The notes beneath the pieces were generated by a model. It was not told the origin of the DNA. It was given only the letters and a program-made list of their open reading frames with translations, and ran no database searches. Below are positions 9,975 through 19,851 of a DNA stretch of 64,000 nt, piece by piece. Location of the stretch: positions 62,001 to 126,000 of the forward strand of contig DASWZV010000142.1 in the NCBI GenBank assembly GCA_036407095.1, in the 5' to 3' direction. The DNA is from Gp6-AA40 sp036407095 (GTDB taxonomy: Bacteria; Acidobacteriota; Vicinamibacteria; Vicinamibacterales; UBA2999). Made by a program: the position numbers and the translations under genes. Each line of letters begins with the position of its first letter. Within the stretch, counting starts at the first letter, position 1.

Positions 9975-12455
9975 ATGGGCTTTCTCCACGACCTCCGATT
10001 CGCCGCTCGATCGTTCATCAAGACGCCGGGCATCACTATCGCGGCGACCCTCTCGATCGCGCTCGGCATCGCTGCCACCACCGCCGTGTTCACGCTCGTG
10101 AACGCGGTCCTCTTCAAGCCGATGCCGGTGCCGCACCCGGAGCAGCTGGTCGCGCTCTATACGACCGAGCCGACATCGATCTACCCCTCTGGCTTCTCCT
10201 ATCCCGATTACCGCGATTACCGCGACGGCAGCGATGTCTTCAGCGATCTCTTCGTGCACAACGGGGTATCGCTCGGCTTCTCCGTCGGCGGCGGGCGAAC
10301 AGAGCTGATCTGGAGCGAACTCGTTACCGGCAACTACTTCACGGGACTTGGTGTCGTGCCCGCGGCCGGGCGTGTCCTCACACCTGGGGACGACCGCACT
10401 GAAGGCGCGCACCCGGTCGTGGTGTTGAGCCACGACTTCTGGCAGCGGCGGTTCGGCGGCAACGCGGGGATCGTCGGTAGCATCGTCAAGCTGGCGGGCC
10501 ACGAGTTCACGATCGTCGGCGTCGCCCGCAAGGGCTTCTCGGGCACTCGTTTCGCCGGATTCATCCCCGACGTCTGGGTCCCGGTATCGATGCAGACGCA
10601 GTTCCTGCCGTGGCTCGGTACCCTCGAGAACCGCGCCAACGACTCGTTCAACGTGAACGGACGGCTCAAGCCCGGGGTCACGATCGAACAGGCCACGGCG
10701 GCGCTGACCGTCATCGCGGATCGGCTCGCCCGCCTCTATCCGACGACCAACGCACGCAAGCGGGTCGGCATGGTCGCCGCGGGGAACAAGACACAGCCCG
10801 CGATCACGGTTCTCGGTTACGTCCCGATTGCGGCGCAGGCGATGCTGGCAATCGTCCTGCTGGTTCTGCTGATCGCGTGCGCGAACGTGGCCAACCTGCT
10901 GCTGGCGCGCGCATCGTCGCGCAAGCGCGAGATCGCGATGCGCCTGGCCTGCGGCGCGTCGCGCCGTCGAGTGGTCCTCCAGCTGCTGACCGAGAGCATG
11001 CTCCTGGCGGCGACCGGCGGCATCGCCGGCCTGCTGCTGGCGCGCGCCTTCAACCGACTCACCATCGCGCTCAACCCGCCGCTCGATTTCGCGACTGTCG
11101 ATTTCGCCTACGACCTCGCGCTCGATCATCGAGTGCTGATCTTCACAACGACGATGACGGTCCTCACCGGGATCGTTTTCGGACTGCTGCCGGCGCTGCA
11201 GACATCGAGGGTCGATCTGCTCACCGCGCTTCAGACGCGCGATGCGACCGGAGAACGCATCCCGAGTACTCTCGGCCGCCATCTCAGCCTTCGCGGTGGA
11301 CTCGCGGTCGCTCAGGTGGCCGTCTCGCTCGCGTTGATCGTTGCGGCTGGCGTGTTCGTGCGCAGCATGCAAAGCGCGCAACAACTGGATCCCGGCTTCG
11401 AGACGAAGAACGTGCTGCTCGTGTCGGTCGACACCGGGCTGCGAGGATATGACGAAGCCACTGCCCGCCGGTTCTTCACGCAGGCGGTCGATCGCATCAA
11501 AGCGCTCCCCGGCGTCCAGGCCGCCAGCATGGGCGGACCCTTGCCGCTCGACGCCTACAGCGCTGGCACGCGCGTCATTCCGGAGAGCTATGTCCCACGC
11601 GACGCGCACGAGCGCATCGTCGTCGGCTACAGCGTCGTCGGCCCCGAGTATTTCCGCGCGATGAGCACGCCGATTGTCGCAGGCCGTTCATTCGAGGACA
11701 CCGACACCGCCGCCACATCTCCCGTCATCATCATCAACGAAACGATGGCGCGCCGGTTCTGGCCGAACGAGAGCGCGCTCGGCAAACGCCTTCGTCTCGG
11801 CGACGAACGGGCACCGCTCGTCGAGATCGTCGGCATCGCGCGAAACGGCAAATACTCGCTTCTGGGTGAGCCGCCGACGGAGTACTTCTTCCTGCCGCAC
11901 GCACAGCACTTCAGTGGTCAGATGACGATGATCGCGCGGACCTCCGCATCACCAGCCTCGCTGGCGACCGCGGTGCAGCGGGAGATCGCGGCGCTCGATC
12001 CCGATGTGCCGGTCTACGGCGTCAAGACGATGCCGATGTTTCTCGATCGTCTGCTCTCGCTGCCGAAGTCTGCCGCGGCGCTCGTGACGATCTTCGCGTT
12101 GATCGCCCTCGTCATGGCGGCCGTCGGGCTCTATGGCGTGATCAGCTATTCGGTCGCCAGGCGTACGAAGGAGATCGGACTGCGCATCGCCGTGGGTGCC
12201 AGGCGCGGCGACGTCATGTGGATGGTGTTGAGGCACGGCATGACGCTCACGGTGACCGGCATCGCGATCGGGACCGGCGTGGCGTTGGCGTTGACGCAAC
12301 TGACGGCCAGTCTGCTCTACGGCGTCGGGCCGAACGATCCGCAGACGTTCATCGCGGCCGGGCTCCTGATCGCGGGGATCGCGCTCCTCGCCTCCTACGT
12401 CCCGGCCCGTCGTGCGATGCGGCTCGACCCGAGCATCGCGCTGCGATACGAGTAA
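9975..12455 (+). CDS. ADOP/MacB-FtsX family ABC permease, partner of the ATPase
   Basis: An 826-residue permease starting MGFLHDLRFAARSFIKTPGITIAATLSIALGIAATTAVF, with two FtsX domains (LLIACANVANLLLARASSRKREIAMRLACGASR; MAAVGLYGVISYSVARRTKEIGLRIAVGARR) and two MacB-like periplasmic domains. It ends LDPSIALRYE. A TTG at 9960 with AAAGG upstream is an alternative start, extending the protein by five residues. Unlike the pair at the window start, it is directly behind an ATPase gene, so it is not an orphan. Export of a peptide, lipid or drug-like substrate is the family expectation; nothing in the sequence fixes it. Confidence 0.92.
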   Translation: MGFLHDLRFAARSFIKTPGITIAATLSIALGIAATTAVFTLVNAVLFKPMPVPHPEQLVALYTTEPTSIYPSGFSYPDYRDYRDGSDVFSDLFVHNGVSLGFSVGGGRTELIWSELVTGNYFTGLGVVPAAGRVLTPGDDRTEGAHPVVVLSHDFWQRRFGGNAGIVGSIVKLAGHEFTIVGVARKGFSGTRFAGFIPDVWVPVSMQTQFLPWLGTLENRANDSFNVNGRLKPGVTIEQATAALTVIADRLARLYPTTNARKRVGMVAAGNKTQPAITVLGYVPIAAQAMLAIVLLVLLIACANVANLLLARASSRKREIAMRLACGASRRRVVLQLLTESMLLAATGGIAGLLLARAFNRLTIALNPPLDFATVDFAYDLALDHRVLIFTTTMTVLTGIVFGLLPALQTSRVDLLTALQTRDATGERIPSTLGRHLSLRGGLAVAQVAVSLALIVAAGVFVRSMQSAQQLDPGFETKNVLLVSVDTGLRGYDEATARRFFTQAVDRIKALPGVQAASMGGPLPLDAYSAGTRVIPESYVPRDAHERIVVGYSVVGPEYFRAMSTPIVAGRSFEDTDTAATSPVIIINETMARRFWPNESALGKRLRLGDERAPLVEIVGIARNGKYSLLGEPPTEYFFLPHAQHFSGQMTMIARTSASPASLATAVQREIAALDPDVPVYGVKTMPMFLDRLLSLPKSAAALVTIFALIALVMAAVGLYGVISYSVARRTKEIGLRIAVGARRGDVMWMVLRHGMTLTVTGIAIGTGVALALTQLTASLLYGVGPNDPQTFIAAGLLIAGIALLASYVPARRAMRLDPSIALRYE

Positions 12456-12483
12456 CTCGCTCTGGCGAAGCTCCGGCTACACG

Positions 12484-12572
12484 ATGGACTCTTTCCTTCG
12501 CGACCTTCGGATCACGGCCCGTCGAGGCTTGCGACCCTCGTCGACCCGGTCATCGCGTTGAGGAGCGAATGA
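12484..12572 (+). pseudogene. Deletion scar of a third ADOP permease gene
   Basis: Only the two ends of an ADOP gene remain. At 12484 an ATG reads MDSFLRDLRITARRGLR, which is an ADOP start (compare MDSLLRDLRFVLRGLRR in the next gene). From about 12537 in another frame the sequence reads LVDPVIALRSE followed by TGA at 12570-12572, which is an ADOP end (compare VDPAIALRAE and LDPSIALRYE). About 2.4 kb of middle is missing and the joint is out of frame. The relic stop overlaps the start of the next ADOP gene in the ATGA manner expected for intact tandem genes. Confidence 0.8.
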
Positions 12573-14998
12573 TGGACTCACTGCTTCGCGATCTTCGATT
12601 CGTTCTCCGCGGCCTTCGCCGCAGCCCCGGGTTTACCGTCATCGCGATCGTGACGCTTGCGCTCGGCATCGGCGCCAACGCCACCGTCTTCAGCATCCTG
12701 GACGCACTGCTCTTGCGGCCCTTGCCAGTGGCGGAACCTCAGCGACTGTATTTCATCGAGGCGGGCGGCAGTCGAGGGCGATTCCCGTCGCATTCCTTCC
12801 CCGATTACCTCGATTACAAGCGCACCACGAAGACGTTCTCGGACATCGCGGCCTACCGTATCGCGGCAATGGGTCTGCAGACCGGCGCAGGCGCGGACCG
12901 CGCCTGGGGCTACCTTGTGACCGGCAACTATTTCGAGATGCTGGGTGTGCAGCCGGCGCTCGGCCGGTTCTTCACGCCGGCGGAAGACACCACGCCCGGT
13001 GCATCGCCGTACGCCGTACTGAGCTTCGACGCGTGGCGTCGACGATTTGGCGGAAACCCTCGCGTGATCGGTTCGACGATCCGCATCAATGGTCTCGTCT
13101 ACACGATTCTCGGGGTGGCGCCGCGAGGATTCCGTGGCACCGAGGTCGCCTACGCGTCCGAGATCTGGGTGCCGATGTCCATGCAGCCACAGATCGAAGG
13201 ACGATCCTGGCTCGACCTACGAACGACACTGAATGCCTGGGTCATCGGGCGTTTGGCTCGGAGTGTGTCGCCGGATCAGGCCACGGCCGATCTCAATCGG
13301 ATCGCCGCCTCGATCGCGGCGGCATATCCGCGCTCCCATGAGGGGCTGCGACTCTCGTTGGCCCGCCCCGGGTTCGTTGGCAATACCGGTCGCGGGCCCG
13401 TCAGCGCGTTCATCGTCGCCCTGATGGCACTCGCTGGCCTGGTGCTGCTGGCCGCGTGCTTCAACCTGGCCAGTCTGCTTGCCGCCCGCGTGATCGACCG
13501 GCGCCGTGAGATGGCCATCCGGCTCACATTGGGCGCCACACGAAGCTCGGTGGCCCGTCATCTGCTGACCGAAACGTTGGTGTTGTCAGTCGCGGGTGGC
13601 GTGGCCGGCTTTGCAATAGCAGCAGCAATCCTGCAACTCCTGGCGCAGTGGCGCCTGCCCCTTCCGTTGCCAGTGCAGTTCGAGGTCACGCCTGATGTGT
13701 CGGTGTTCCTGTTCGCTGCCATCGTCACGCTGACAGTCGCCGCTGGCGCTTCCATTGCACCCGCGCGCCGGGCCTGGACCACTCAGCCTTCGAGACTGAC
13801 CGCCGCCCAGGTTCCTGCACTGATCGGCCGTCGATGGTCTCCACGAGACATCCTGCTTGCTGCGCAGATCGCTTTGTGCGCGGTCCTGGTCACCGCTTGC
13901 GCAGTGTCGTTGGACAATTTGAAGAACGCGGTGGCGCTGCCCCTCGGGTTCGACACGTCTGGCGTCAGCACCGTCGCGTTCGACGTCGCGCTAGCCGGAT
14001 ACACGCCCGAGGATGGACGACAGTTTCAGCGCCGCGTTCTCGATCGCGTGTCCGCGCTGCCTGGCGTCGATGCCGCCGCCTACGCCAATTCGCTTCCTCT
14101 GACGATCGATCAGTCGAATACCTCCGCATTTCCCGAAGACGGCGACATCCGCCCCTCACGATCGGTCAACGCGTACGTCTATCAGGTGTCCCCCGACTAC
14201 TTCAGGGTCCTCAGAACCCCGATTGTCCAGGGACGGGCGTTCTCAGACGACGACACTATTGACCGGGCCGCGATCGCGGTTGTGAATCGGGCGTTCGTGC
14301 GTCGGGTCATCAAGACTCAGGATCCGGTCGGCCGCCGCTTCAGGACAGGGCCTACGCAGTTCATTGAGGTCGTCGGAGTGGCTGAGGACGGGAAGTACGA
14401 AGCGCTCAGCGACCCGCCAGAGCCCACGATCTTCCGGCCGGCAGCGCAGTCGTACAATTCCACGGCAGTGCTCGTCGTCCGCTCACAGCGGCCGGAACGA
14501 GACATGGTTCGTGAAATGGCGGCGATCGTGACCGAACTGGACCCGCGGGTGCCGCTTCTTTCGCAACAGAGCCTCACTGACGCGATCGCGATTGCATTCC
14601 TGCCGGCGCGGGTCGCGGGCGTCGCGCTCACAGCATTCGGCGCGCTCGCACTCGCCCTGGCCCTCACGGGACTGTACGGCCTCTGCGCGTATTCTGTGAG
14701 CGCCCGCCTTCGTGAAATCGGCATCCGAACCGCGGTCGGCGCCCGCCGTCACGACATCATCCGCTTCGTACTCGGCCGGACGACTGTGCTTCTCGGCGCA
14801 GGATCGCTCTTGGGATTCGCGGCCAGTGTCGCGGCCAATCAGCTGCTCGGCGCTGTGATGTATCACGCCTCAAGCCGTGAGCCAGTCGTCCTCGTCGCCG
14901 CGGCGGCAGCGATGGCTCTGGCCGGGTTGTGTGCCGCCTGGATGCCGGCGCGGCGCGCGTTGTCTGTCGACCCTGCTTCGACTCTTCGAGATGCGTAA
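12569..14998 (+). CDS. ADOP/MacB-FtsX family ABC permease
   Basis: An 809-residue duplicated permease: MMDSLLRDLRFVLRGLRRSPGFTVIAIVTLALGIGANATVFSILDALLLRPLP, then the first FtsX block VLLAACFNLASLLAARVIDRRREMAIRLTLGATR, the second periplasmic domain, and LALTGLYGLCAYSVSARLREIGIRTAVGARR. The start (ATG 12569 or 12572) has AGGAG at 12561-12565. Cys-Phe replaces the usual Cys-Ala-Asn in the first FtsX signature, so it is somewhat divergent from its neighbours. It probably works with the ATPase at 9219, together with or instead of the permease before it. Confidence 0.92.
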   Translation: MMDSLLRDLRFVLRGLRRSPGFTVIAIVTLALGIGANATVFSILDALLLRPLPVAEPQRLYFIEAGGSRGRFPSHSFPDYLDYKRTTKTFSDIAAYRIAAMGLQTGAGADRAWGYLVTGNYFEMLGVQPALGRFFTPAEDTTPGASPYAVLSFDAWRRRFGGNPRVIGSTIRINGLVYTILGVAPRGFRGTEVAYASEIWVPMSMQPQIEGRSWLDLRTTLNAWVIGRLARSVSPDQATADLNRIAASIAAAYPRSHEGLRLSLARPGFVGNTGRGPVSAFIVALMALAGLVLLAACFNLASLLAARVIDRRREMAIRLTLGATRSSVARHLLTETLVLSVAGGVAGFAIAAAILQLLAQWRLPLPLPVQFEVTPDVSVFLFAAIVTLTVAAGASIAPARRAWTTQPSRLTAAQVPALIGRRWSPRDILLAAQIALCAVLVTACAVSLDNLKNAVALPLGFDTSGVSTVAFDVALAGYTPEDGRQFQRRVLDRVSALPGVDAAAYANSLPLTIDQSNTSAFPEDGDIRPSRSVNAYVYQVSPDYFRVLRTPIVQGRAFSDDDTIDRAAIAVVNRAFVRRVIKTQDPVGRRFRTGPTQFIEVVGVAEDGKYEALSDPPEPTIFRPAAQSYNSTAVLVVRSQRPERDMVREMAAIVTELDPRVPLLSQQSLTDAIAIAFLPARVAGVALTAFGALALALALTGLYGLCAYSVSARLREIGIRTAVGARRHDIIRFVLGRTTVLLGAGSLLGFAASVAANQLLGAVMYHASSREPVVLVAAAAAMALAGLCAAWMPARRALSVDPASTLRDA

Positions 14999-15019
14999 AC
15001 GCACTCGTCTCCATGGAGG

Positions 15020-16399
<1,380 letters not shown>

Positions 16400-16466
16400 G
16401 CCAGTGGACTGCATCCGGTAAGGAGTGACACGTGCCCGCCAGTCCCGACCCGCAAAGGACACCCCA

Positions 16467-16619
16467 CTAGTGGTGTGTACTACCCAAAACGGGACCGGCC
16501 GCTCCGCTCGCACCCCACCGCGCAAGCGTGCGCGGCGGGGACCCCGCGTTGTCGCGGCCGGCAAATCGCGGTCGAGGCCCGTTGTGCGCGGTACTCTTCC
16601 AGTTGATACGGTCCACTAG
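16467..16619. repeat. MITE-like dispersed element, copy A
   Basis: A 153-bp segment bounded by CTAGTGG (16467) and CCACTAG (ending 16619), between the response regulator and the kinase ATG. It shares several exact blocks with the reverse complement of 26493-26603: GGTGTGTAC, GGCCGCTCC, TGTCGCGGCCG, TCGCGGTCGA and GCGGTACTCTTCCAGTTGA. Copy A carries an extra internal hairpin (about 16510-16545). Its right end abuts the kinase start codon. Confidence 0.7.
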
Positions 16620-17924
16620 ATGTTGTCCTATGACCGACGCCTGACGCTGCTCGCGCTCGCGGCGGGCTTTCCCGCCGTTCTCCTTTCTCTTCTGCTCCTG
16701 TGGTTCGGAGGTTATTCGTGGCTGGTCAAGACGACGGCTGCAATCCTCATCCTCGGTCTCTGGCTCGTCGTCGCGATCACGCTGCGCGATCGGATCATCA
16801 GGCCGCTGCAGACGGTATCCAACCTGCTCGCGGCGCTCCGCGAGGACGACTTCTCCATCCGCGCCCGCGTCGCCGAGCCGAATGATGCGCTCGGGCAGGT
16901 GATGCTCGAGATCAACACGCTTGCGGAAACGCTCCGCACACAGCGGCTCGGTGCACAGGAAGCGACCGTGCTCCTGCGCGCGGTCATGGCCGAAATCGAC
17001 GTCGCGATCTTCGCGTTCGACAGCGCCAAGCGTCTCGTGCTGGTCAATCGCTACGGGGAACGTCTGCTCGGGCGTGATGCCGCCGATCTCATCGGCGGGG
17101 CCGCCGACGACCTCGGTCTGCAGGGCGCAGTCACCGATTCGGCGGCCATTCAGGACCTCAGCTTCCCCGGTGGCGCCGGTCGATGGGAAATCCGGCGGAC
17201 GAAATTCTGGCAGGGTGGAATTCCGCATGAGCTCTTCGCGCTGTCGGATCTGAGCCAGCCGCTGCGCGAACAGGAGCGTCTGGCGTGGCGGCGGTTGATT
17301 CGCGTCATCGGCCACGAGTTGAACAACTCGCTCGCGCCGATCAAATCGATTGCCGGCAGTCTCGAGTCGTTGCTCGATCGCACGCCGCCACCGGATGACT
17401 GGCGCGACGATATGCAGCGCGGCCTCGCCGTGATCGCGTCGCGCGCCGACGCGCTCAGCCGGTTCACCACCGCCTACGCCCGGCTGGCTCGTCTGCCCGC
17501 ACCCACCCGGAAGATCTTCGACTTCGGCCCCCTGGTCCGCCGCGTCGTCGCCCTCGAGTCGCGGCTGTCGGTGACAATCGACGGCTCGCCTGACTTGACG
17601 ATCGAAGCCGACGCCGATCAACTCGAGCAGCTGCTGATCAACCTGCTGCGCAACGCGGTCGACGCGGCGCTCGAAACCGGCGGCGGAGTGCAGGTGGGCT
17701 GGACCTCGAAGTACCACACGCTCGAAGTGCGCATCGACGACGAAGGACCGGGCCTGCAGAATACCGGCAACCTGTTCGTCCCCTTCTTCACGACCAAAGC
17801 CAGCGGCTCCGGCATCGGCCTCGTGCTGAGCCGGCAGATCGCCGAAGGCCACGGGGGATCGTTGATGCTGGCGAATCGTGCTGACCGCCGCGGCACACGC
17901 GCCACGCTCCGTTTGCCTCTCTAA
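16620..17924 (+). CDS. NtrB/NtrY-like sensor histidine kinase
   Basis: A 434-residue membrane kinase. Two close membrane helices (about 9-30 and 36-54) with almost no periplasmic loop suggest it senses within the membrane or at a partner, as kinases paired with ABC exporters often do. A HAMP-like linker (56-108) and a PAS-like domain (about 115-210) follow. The H-box is IGHELNNSLAP with H232; the N-box is NLLRNAVDAA and the G-box DDEGPGL and GSGIGLVLS. The gene follows the NtrC-type regulator, with only repeat element A between, and completes a two-component system. The ATG at 16620 is the first base after the repeat and has no Shine-Dalgarno; TTG is the second codon. Confidence 0.9.
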   Translation: MLSYDRRLTLLALAAGFPAVLLSLLLLWFGGYSWLVKTTAAILILGLWLVVAITLRDRIIRPLQTVSNLLAALREDDFSIRARVAEPNDALGQVMLEINTLAETLRTQRLGAQEATVLLRAVMAEIDVAIFAFDSAKRLVLVNRYGERLLGRDAADLIGGAADDLGLQGAVTDSAAIQDLSFPGGAGRWEIRRTKFWQGGIPHELFALSDLSQPLREQERLAWRRLIRVIGHELNNSLAPIKSIAGSLESLLDRTPPPDDWRDDMQRGLAVIASRADALSRFTTAYARLARLPAPTRKIFDFGPLVRRVVALESRLSVTIDGSPDLTIEADADQLEQLLINLLRNAVDAALETGGGVQVGWTSKYHTLEVRIDDEGPGLQNTGNLFVPFFTTKASGSGIGLVLSRQIAEGHGGSLMLANRADRRGTRATLRLPL

Positions 17925-17930
17925 GAAACG

Positions 17931-18244
17931 GGAATGACGAAGACACGGTCTTCGCACGGAGACACGGAGGCACGGAGGCCAGACGGAGGCATCACCGCTG
18001 GGAGCCAAACAGGCCAAGGGCGGACCGCCGGCCTGCGGCCGGCGACCTGATCGTGAGATGCCACGAGAACACAAGCCTCGACGAAACGCTGCGGGCTTGC
18101 GTTCTCGTGGTATCTCGCGATCCGGGCCGCGCGTGGCGCGGCTCCGCCCGCGGCGGAGCATTTCTCGACGCTAAGCAGCCTCCGTCCGGCCTCCGTTTCT
18201 CCGTTGCTCCGTGCGAAAACCGTTTGCTCCGTCAACTCCGTGCC
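17931..18244. repeat. 314-bp near-palindrome between convergent genes
   Basis: The outer arms (17931-17990 and 18179-18244) align in inverted orientation over about 60 bp, both rich in ACGGAG octamers; the left arm has CACGGAGA, CACGGAGG, CACGGAGG in tandem at 17955-17978. The inner arms (18050-18077 and 18094-18121) match at 25 of 28 positions around a 16-nt loop. GC-rich stems fill the middle. It occupies nearly all the gap between the kinase and ppk2 stops, so it may be a bidirectional terminator or a non-autonomous mobile element. Confidence 0.8.
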
Positions 18245-18250
18245 CCAGCG

Positions 18251-19771
18251 CTACCGATTGAGTCGCGCCTCCATGTGGTCCGCCAGCGTCTTCAACACTT
18301 TCAGTCGCGCAAACTGTTTGTCGTTCCCCTCGACGAGCGTCCATGGCGCAACGTTGGTGCTCGTACGGGCGACCATCTCGTCGACGGCCAGGGTGTAGTC
18401 GGGCCACTTCGCCCGATTGCGCCAGTCCTCGTCAGTGATCTTCCAGCGCTTGTGCGCGATGCGCGCGCGTTCCTTGAATCGTTTGAGCTGCTCGGCCTTG
18501 GTGATGTGAATCCAGAACTTGACGACGAGCAGGCCGTGCGTGACGAGATGTTCTTCGAACGACGTGATCTCGCCGTACGCGCGGCGCCATTCGGCGTCGG
18601 TCGCGAAGCCCTCGACGCGCTCGACCAGCACCCGTCCGTACCAGCTGCGATCGAAGATCGTCATCTTCCCCGCGCGCGGGAGGTGACGCCAGAACCGCCA
18701 GAGGTAATGGCGGACGCGCTCCTCGTCGGTCGGCGCGCTGATCGGGATCACCTCGTAGTCGCGCGCATCGAGCGCGGCGGTGATCCGTCGAATCGCACCG
18801 CCCTTTCCGGCCGCATCCCATCCTTCGAACACGACGATCGTCGAGATGCCATTCGCGGCCGCCCTGCGCTGCAGGAGGTTGAGACGCCCCTGCTGTTCTT
18901 CGATCGCCACTTTGAACTTCTCGGGAGCGAGACGCTGCGTCATGTCGAGCTTGTCGAGCACGTTGAACTCCTGCTCGATCTCGCGCAGCGTGTCGCCCAC
19001 GGCGCTGCTCTTTCCGCGCCGCCGTGACAACACTGTTTTTTTCTTGCTGGGCGCTGCAGGCCTCCGGTCGAGCGCACGGTAAATGGCATCACGAACAGCG
19101 GTTGCGACGACGACGGTGCGGTAGTGATGGTCATCGCCCTCGACGATCTGCCAGGATGCCTGCTCGGTGCTCGTCTTCCGGATGGCACGATCGGCCGCGG
19201 CCACGAAGCGATCGAACATCCGCCAGTGCTTCCACGACTGCTTGGTCACGCGCCAGCGGCTGAGCGGATCGCGCTCGAACGCCGTGAGTCGCTTCTTCTG
19301 CGCCAACTTTCCGAGATGCATCCAGAACTTCAGGACGAGCGCACCATCGTCAGTGAGCGCGCGCTCGAACGCCACGATCTCGTCCAGGAGCGAATCGAAC
19401 TCCGCCATCGAGATGCGGCGCGCCACCCGATGCCGGATGGGTGACGAGTACCAGGCGCTCAGAAACAGCGCGATGCGGCCGTGCGGCGGCAGATCGCGCC
19501 AGTAGCGCCAGAGTCGCGGGCGCTCGCGCTCCTCATCGGAGGGATCCGAGTAGCCGCGGGTGACGATCCAGTGCGGGTCCATCCATTCGTTCAGGAGGTT
19601 GACCGTCTCGCCTTTGCCCGCCGCATCGACGCCGGCAAAGAGGACGATGACCGGAAAAGGGGCCTGCAGCAGCCGCTGCTGTGCCTCGAGCAGTTCCGCG
19701 CGAAGTTTCGGCACCTGCGCCTTGAACTGCTCCTTTGAAAGCGTTCGCCCGACTTCCGCGGCTTCAAACAT
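18251..19771 (-). CDS. pap: Two-domain PPK2 (polyphosphate:AMP phosphotransferase type)
   Basis: A 506-residue cytoplasmic enzyme with two tandem PPK2 domains, the architecture of class II PPK2, which phosphorylates AMP to ADP with polyphosphate. The N-terminal Walker A is GVDAAGKG (47-54) and the C-terminal one GWDAAGKG (317-324). The C-terminal half keeps the FDRSWYGR motif (373-380); the N-terminal half has FLSAWYSS at the matching place, losing Asp and Arg, so only the second domain is likely to be catalytic. The ATG at 19771 gives MFEAAEVGRTLSKEQF. It is divergent from sua5 with an 80-bp gap. Confidence 0.9.
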   Translation of the reverse strand: MFEAAEVGRTLSKEQFKAQVPKLRAELLEAQQRLLQAPFPVIVLFAGVDAAGKGETVNLLNEWMDPHWIVTRGYSDPSDEERERPRLWRYWRDLPPHGRIALFLSAWYSSPIRHRVARRISMAEFDSLLDEIVAFERALTDDGALVLKFWMHLGKLAQKKRLTAFERDPLSRWRVTKQSWKHWRMFDRFVAAADRAIRKTSTEQASWQIVEGDDHHYRTVVVATAVRDAIYRALDRRPAAPSKKKTVLSRRRGKSSAVGDTLREIEQEFNVLDKLDMTQRLAPEKFKVAIEEQQGRLNLLQRRAAANGISTIVVFEGWDAAGKGGAIRRITAALDARDYEVIPISAPTDEERVRHYLWRFWRHLPRAGKMTIFDRSWYGRVLVERVEGFATDAEWRRAYGEITSFEEHLVTHGLLVVKFWIHITKAEQLKRFKERARIAHKRWKITDEDWRNRAKWPDYTLAVDEMVARTSTNVAPWTLVEGNDKQFARLKVLKTLADHMEARLNR

Positions 19772-19836
19772 GATGTACGTTCACCGGAAATGTCTCCTAC
19801 TCTCGAGCGGAGCGCGCATGATATCCGGTTCTCCCG

Positions 19837-19842
19837 TACGAT
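19837..19842 (+). promoter_or_regulatory. Candidate -10 box for a leaderless sua5 transcript
   Basis: TACGAT ends nine bases before the sua5 ATG at 19852, where no Shine-Dalgarno is present. Transcription would start at or very near the start codon. Confidence 0.4.
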
Positions 19843-19851
19843 TGAACGCAC

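Noticed and set aside
12218..12568. N-terminal extension of the fourth ADOP gene
   Set aside because: The extra codons run through the neighbour gene end and the scar of the lost permease; the conserved start is at 12569/12572.
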